A stretch of DNA of 64,000 nucleotides, from contig QNQO01010682.1 in assembly GCA_003290165.1 (NCBI GenBank), positions 1 to 64,000 on the forward strand, written 5' to 3'. Shown here in pieces: positions 61,710 to 64,000 of this stretch. Position 1 is the stretch's first letter; each line of letters starts with the position of its first letter. A model generated the notes under the pieces. It saw only the letters and a list, made by a program, of their open reading frames with translations, was not told where the DNA came from and searched no databases. The DNA comes from Berberis thunbergii (Eukaryota > Streptophyta > Magnoliopsida > Ranunculales > Berberidaceae). Both the position numbers and the translations under genes were made by a program.

Positions 61710-62936
61710 TGTAAAGAATTGTATTGAAAATATCATTTTTCTTTTTATTGAAATAGAATACAAGCTTATATAGAGCTAACTTTGACATAACCTAATAGAA
61801 ATAGAAAACCTAACAAACTTAGGAAACCAAAATACAATAGGAAATCTAACCAAAATTAGGAAACCAAAATACAATAGGAAACCATACACTAGGAAACCTC
61901 CCAATCCAAGGAAACAAATTACTAGCCATCGGAAATTTCCTAACCCCATAAAACTTCTAATCCCATAAAACTTGCAACACAATATGCTAAAATATATTTT
62001 CCTAACAATAGGATGTATTTCCTAATACTGAAAGATATTTTCCTAACAATAGGATGTATTGACTTCTATTCTCTAACACCCCCCCGCAAGCTGGACATGT
62101 AGATGCAGACAAAATGTGCAGCTTGGAGGAAACTTTGAAGTCCTATTTGGTGAAGAAATCATTATCGTCGAGTCTGGACGAGTCCTGGTATTGCTCAATT
62201 CGAGTGGTATTGCTCAAGTCGAGACAACACAGATTTTGGTATTGCTCAATTCGAGTGGTATTGCTCAAGTCGAGACAACATAGATTTTGGTATTGCTCAA
62301 TTTGAGTGGTAGAGCTCAATTCGAGACAACATAGATTTTGGTATTGCTGGCCCCCCCTCCTTGATTGAATTGCAGGTTGGCGGCGTGTTGCTGATATGCA
62401 TGAAGTTGTTGTAGAGTGCAATTTCCCTTCAATTTAGTTGAACTTTGTTGTCGAGGATGTTTCTCCTGCTGTCATCCCTCCCCCGCCTCTTGCATAGTCG
62501 TCAGAGGCGGGGAAGAGCTTGAATCTCCAGAGTCTTAGGTCACCAAAGAAAGTAGCCCTGATACCATGTAAAGAATTGTATTGAAAATATTGTTTTTCTT
62601 TTTATTGAAATAGAATACAAGCTTATATAGAGCTAACTTTGACATAACCTAATAGAAATAGAAAACCTAACAAACTTAGGAAACCAAAATACAATAGGAA
62701 ATCTAACCAAACTTAGGAAACCAAAATACAATAGGAAACCATACACTAGGAAACCTCCCAAACCAAGGAAACAAATTACTAGCCATCGGAAAGTTTCCTA
62801 ACCCCATAAAACTTCTAATCCCATAAAACTTGCAACACAATATGCTAAAATATATTTTCCTAACAATAGGATGTATTTCCTAATACTGAAAGATATTTTC
62901 CTAACAATAGGATGTATTGACTTCTATTCTCTAACA
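61710..62936 (-). mobile_element. TRIM-like LTR element inserted in the UGT
   Basis: 1227 bp: LTRs 61710-62078 and 62567-62936 (TGTAAAGAATTG ... CTCTAACA, very few differences), internal part only 488 bp, target duplication CAGGG at 61705-61709 and 62937-62941. On the minus strand the primer site TGGTATCAGGG abuts the right LTR (62556-62566), and a GCGGGGGGG polypurine tract abuts the left one. No gag or pol. It meets the definition of a terminal-repeat retrotransposon in miniature, or a strongly deleted element. The near-identity of the LTRs points to recent insertion. Confidence 0.95.
62188..62340. repeat. 51-bp tandem repeat inside the TRIM
   Basis: Three imperfect units containing GGTATTGCTCAATTCGAGTGG, each followed by TATTGCTCAAGTCGAGACAA-like sequence. 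Open on both strands; the minus strand gives a repeated QYQNLCCLDLSNTTRIE (17 residues). No known domain. Confidence 0.85.
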
Positions 62937-63393
62937 CAGGGCCATGTCAACTCCATGCTCAAGTTATCTGAGCTCCTCGCTCTCTTTGGACTACACATAA
63001 CCTTTCTCAATACTGAGTACAACCAAAAAAGCCTACTTCATTTTACCGATACTGGAACCCGATTCCAAAGCTACCCCAAGTTTCAATTTGCAACCATCAG
63101 TGATGGTCTTCCTGTGAACCACACTCGAACTTTTAGTGATCTAAAGGATATGATGCACAATAATCACACTGTTGTGCAGCCAAGTTTGCGAAAAATGTTC
63201 TTGGAATGCCTGAAATCCTCCAAAGGTCCTCCAGTGACATCTATAATAACAGATGGGACATTGACCTTTGCGATTGATGTGGCAAAAGAGCTGGGAATTC
63301 CTTCAATCAATTTTAGTACCACTAGTGCATCTCATTTCTGGGCTTGTTACTGCATTCCTAAAGTGATAGAATCTGGCGAACTTCCATTCAGAG

Positions 63394-63906
63394 GTATGTT
63401 TGCTTACTCGAATGAATATTTTTATTTATTCTTTGTTCAACTACTCTTGTAATTTGTTGAGAGTCTGAGTCAGCTTGGAATGGTGCAATTCTTTCTTTTG
63501 TTTGATCTATGATCCGTTGTCCGATCACTGCTTGTACACCCTTGTAGTGTATGCCACATAGAAGCACTGAGGGTTGTCATTTAGGCTATGGTCACTGCTT
63601 CAGCTGGGTTAGTATGACTGTTCTATAACGCGAATCGTTTGGTAATAGCTACAGTTGTGGTTGTAATAGGAAAAAAAACAAGAAAAGAAAAAAAACAGTT
63701 CATGACAGGTCACTTTCCCTTTTGTTTCATATGTTCTCCATTATTGCTCGGAGGGATCCACATCAATAAACTACAAACAACACTAGTCCACAATTGAAAC
63801 CAGTTTAATATGTTTTTAAAGTGGGTGGGCAACACTGCCTTGGTGTATAAATTCGAATCCAGTAAGACACTCCTTATATGATATATATTTAGTGGAGTAG
63901 CCATAG
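63394..63906. other. Spacer between the two UGT copies
   Basis: Begins as the intron after UGT exon 1. No PSPG box, acceptor with UGT coding sequence or other gene is visible. AT-rich. Confidence 0.5.
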
Positions 63907-64000
63907 ATGGCGCAAAATACAGTAGCACATGTAGTAATCTTCCCTTCCCCGGCACAGGGCCATGTCAACCCCATGCTCAAGTTAGCAGAGCTCCTTGCCT
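63907..64000 (+). CDS. UDP-glycosyltransferase, start only (window edge)
   Basis: ATG at 63907; MAQNTVAHVVIFPSPAQGHV then NPMLKLAELLA, cut by the window end. Same family as the copy at 61648, with the catalytic His in AQGHVN in place and no insertion. A tandem paralogue in the same orientation, so probably the surviving copy. Only 31 residues are visible, so integrity is unknown. Confidence 0.85.
   Translation, partial: MAQNTVAHVVIFPSPAQGHVNPMLKLAELLA

Larger units (their letters stand above)
61648..63393 (+). pseudogene. UDP-glycosyltransferase exon 1, split by LTR element
   Basis: ATG at 61648; MRKMDQIRVPHVLIFPYPAQ, then interrupted at 61710-62936, then GHVNSMLKLSELLALFGLHI to GELPFRG and a GTATG donor at 63394. 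This is the N-terminal acceptor-binding half of a plant family-1 UGT (about 170 aa). The catalytic His is the GH just after the insertion. The second exon with the PSPG donor-binding box is not found before the next UGT start at 63907. Apart from the insertion, the exon has no stops. It resembles UGT709/UGT85-like enzymes (7-deoxyloganetic acid glucosyltransferase type), but the substrate cannot be assigned. Doubly disabled, hence pseudogene. Confidence 0.85.

Overview
The window reads as nuclear DNA of a eudicot plant. The genes have many introns, the spacers are AT-rich, and mobile elements are dense (Ty1/copia, Ty3/gypsy, LINE, SINE, hAT and small inverted-repeat elements). The proteins are land-plant families: DUF247, a DRP2-type dynamin, a mid-SUN protein, a DUF1771-Smr protein and UDP-glycosyltransferases. 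The species cannot be read from the sequence. The UGT copies resemble the UGT709-like group, which includes iridoid glucosyltransferases, but this is only a weak hint.

Layout. 0.3-1.2 kb: two broken DUF247 fragments placed tail to tail as a near-palindrome with a loop of about 20 bp. 3-6.3 kb: relics of an LTR retrotransposon, an LTR-derived palindrome and small foldback elements. 6.5-6.8 kb: an orphan copy of the leader of the gene at 11.5-14 kb. 8.67-10.12 kb: a non-autonomous hAT element with perfect 8-bp target duplications. 11.5-14.0 kb: a gene that joins the N-terminal coiled-coil (Rx_N) part of an NLR immune receptor to a DUF247 domain, at the point where the NB-ARC ATPase should begin. 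16.6-34.3 kb: a complete DRP2 dynamin gene (22 coding exons, 927 aa) whose 6.2-kb first intron splits the P-loop and carries LINE relics in both orientations. 35.6-38.5 kb: a decayed, 5'-truncated chromovirus, followed by a degenerate tandem repeat of about 165 bp. 39.8-46.2 kb: a mid-SUN gene on the minus strand (571 aa), with a tRNA-derived SINE and a Harbinger-type MITE in its introns. 46-51 kb: gene-poor DNA with foldback elements. 51.2-55.2 kb: a CUE/DUF1771/Smr gene (457 aa). 56-61 kb: a Ty1/copia element on the minus strand with both LTRs, internal deletions and a nested 140-bp insertion. 61.6-63.4 kb: exon 1 of a UGT, split one codon before its catalytic histidine by a 1.23-kb TRIM-like element; a second UGT starts at 63.9 kb and runs off the window.

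How the parts may relate. DRP2, SUN and Smr are conserved housekeeping genes that do not form a pathway with one another. The most unusual part is the left third: an Rx_N-DUF247 fusion gene lying 11 kb from a DUF247 hairpin that could make small RNAs, plus a stray copy of the fusion gene's leader. This looks like a locus where immune-receptor and DUF247 sequences have been shuffled, and it may hold a silencing source and a target side by side. The second noteworthy part is the UGT pair, where a young LTR insertion and a missing second exon have disabled one copy.
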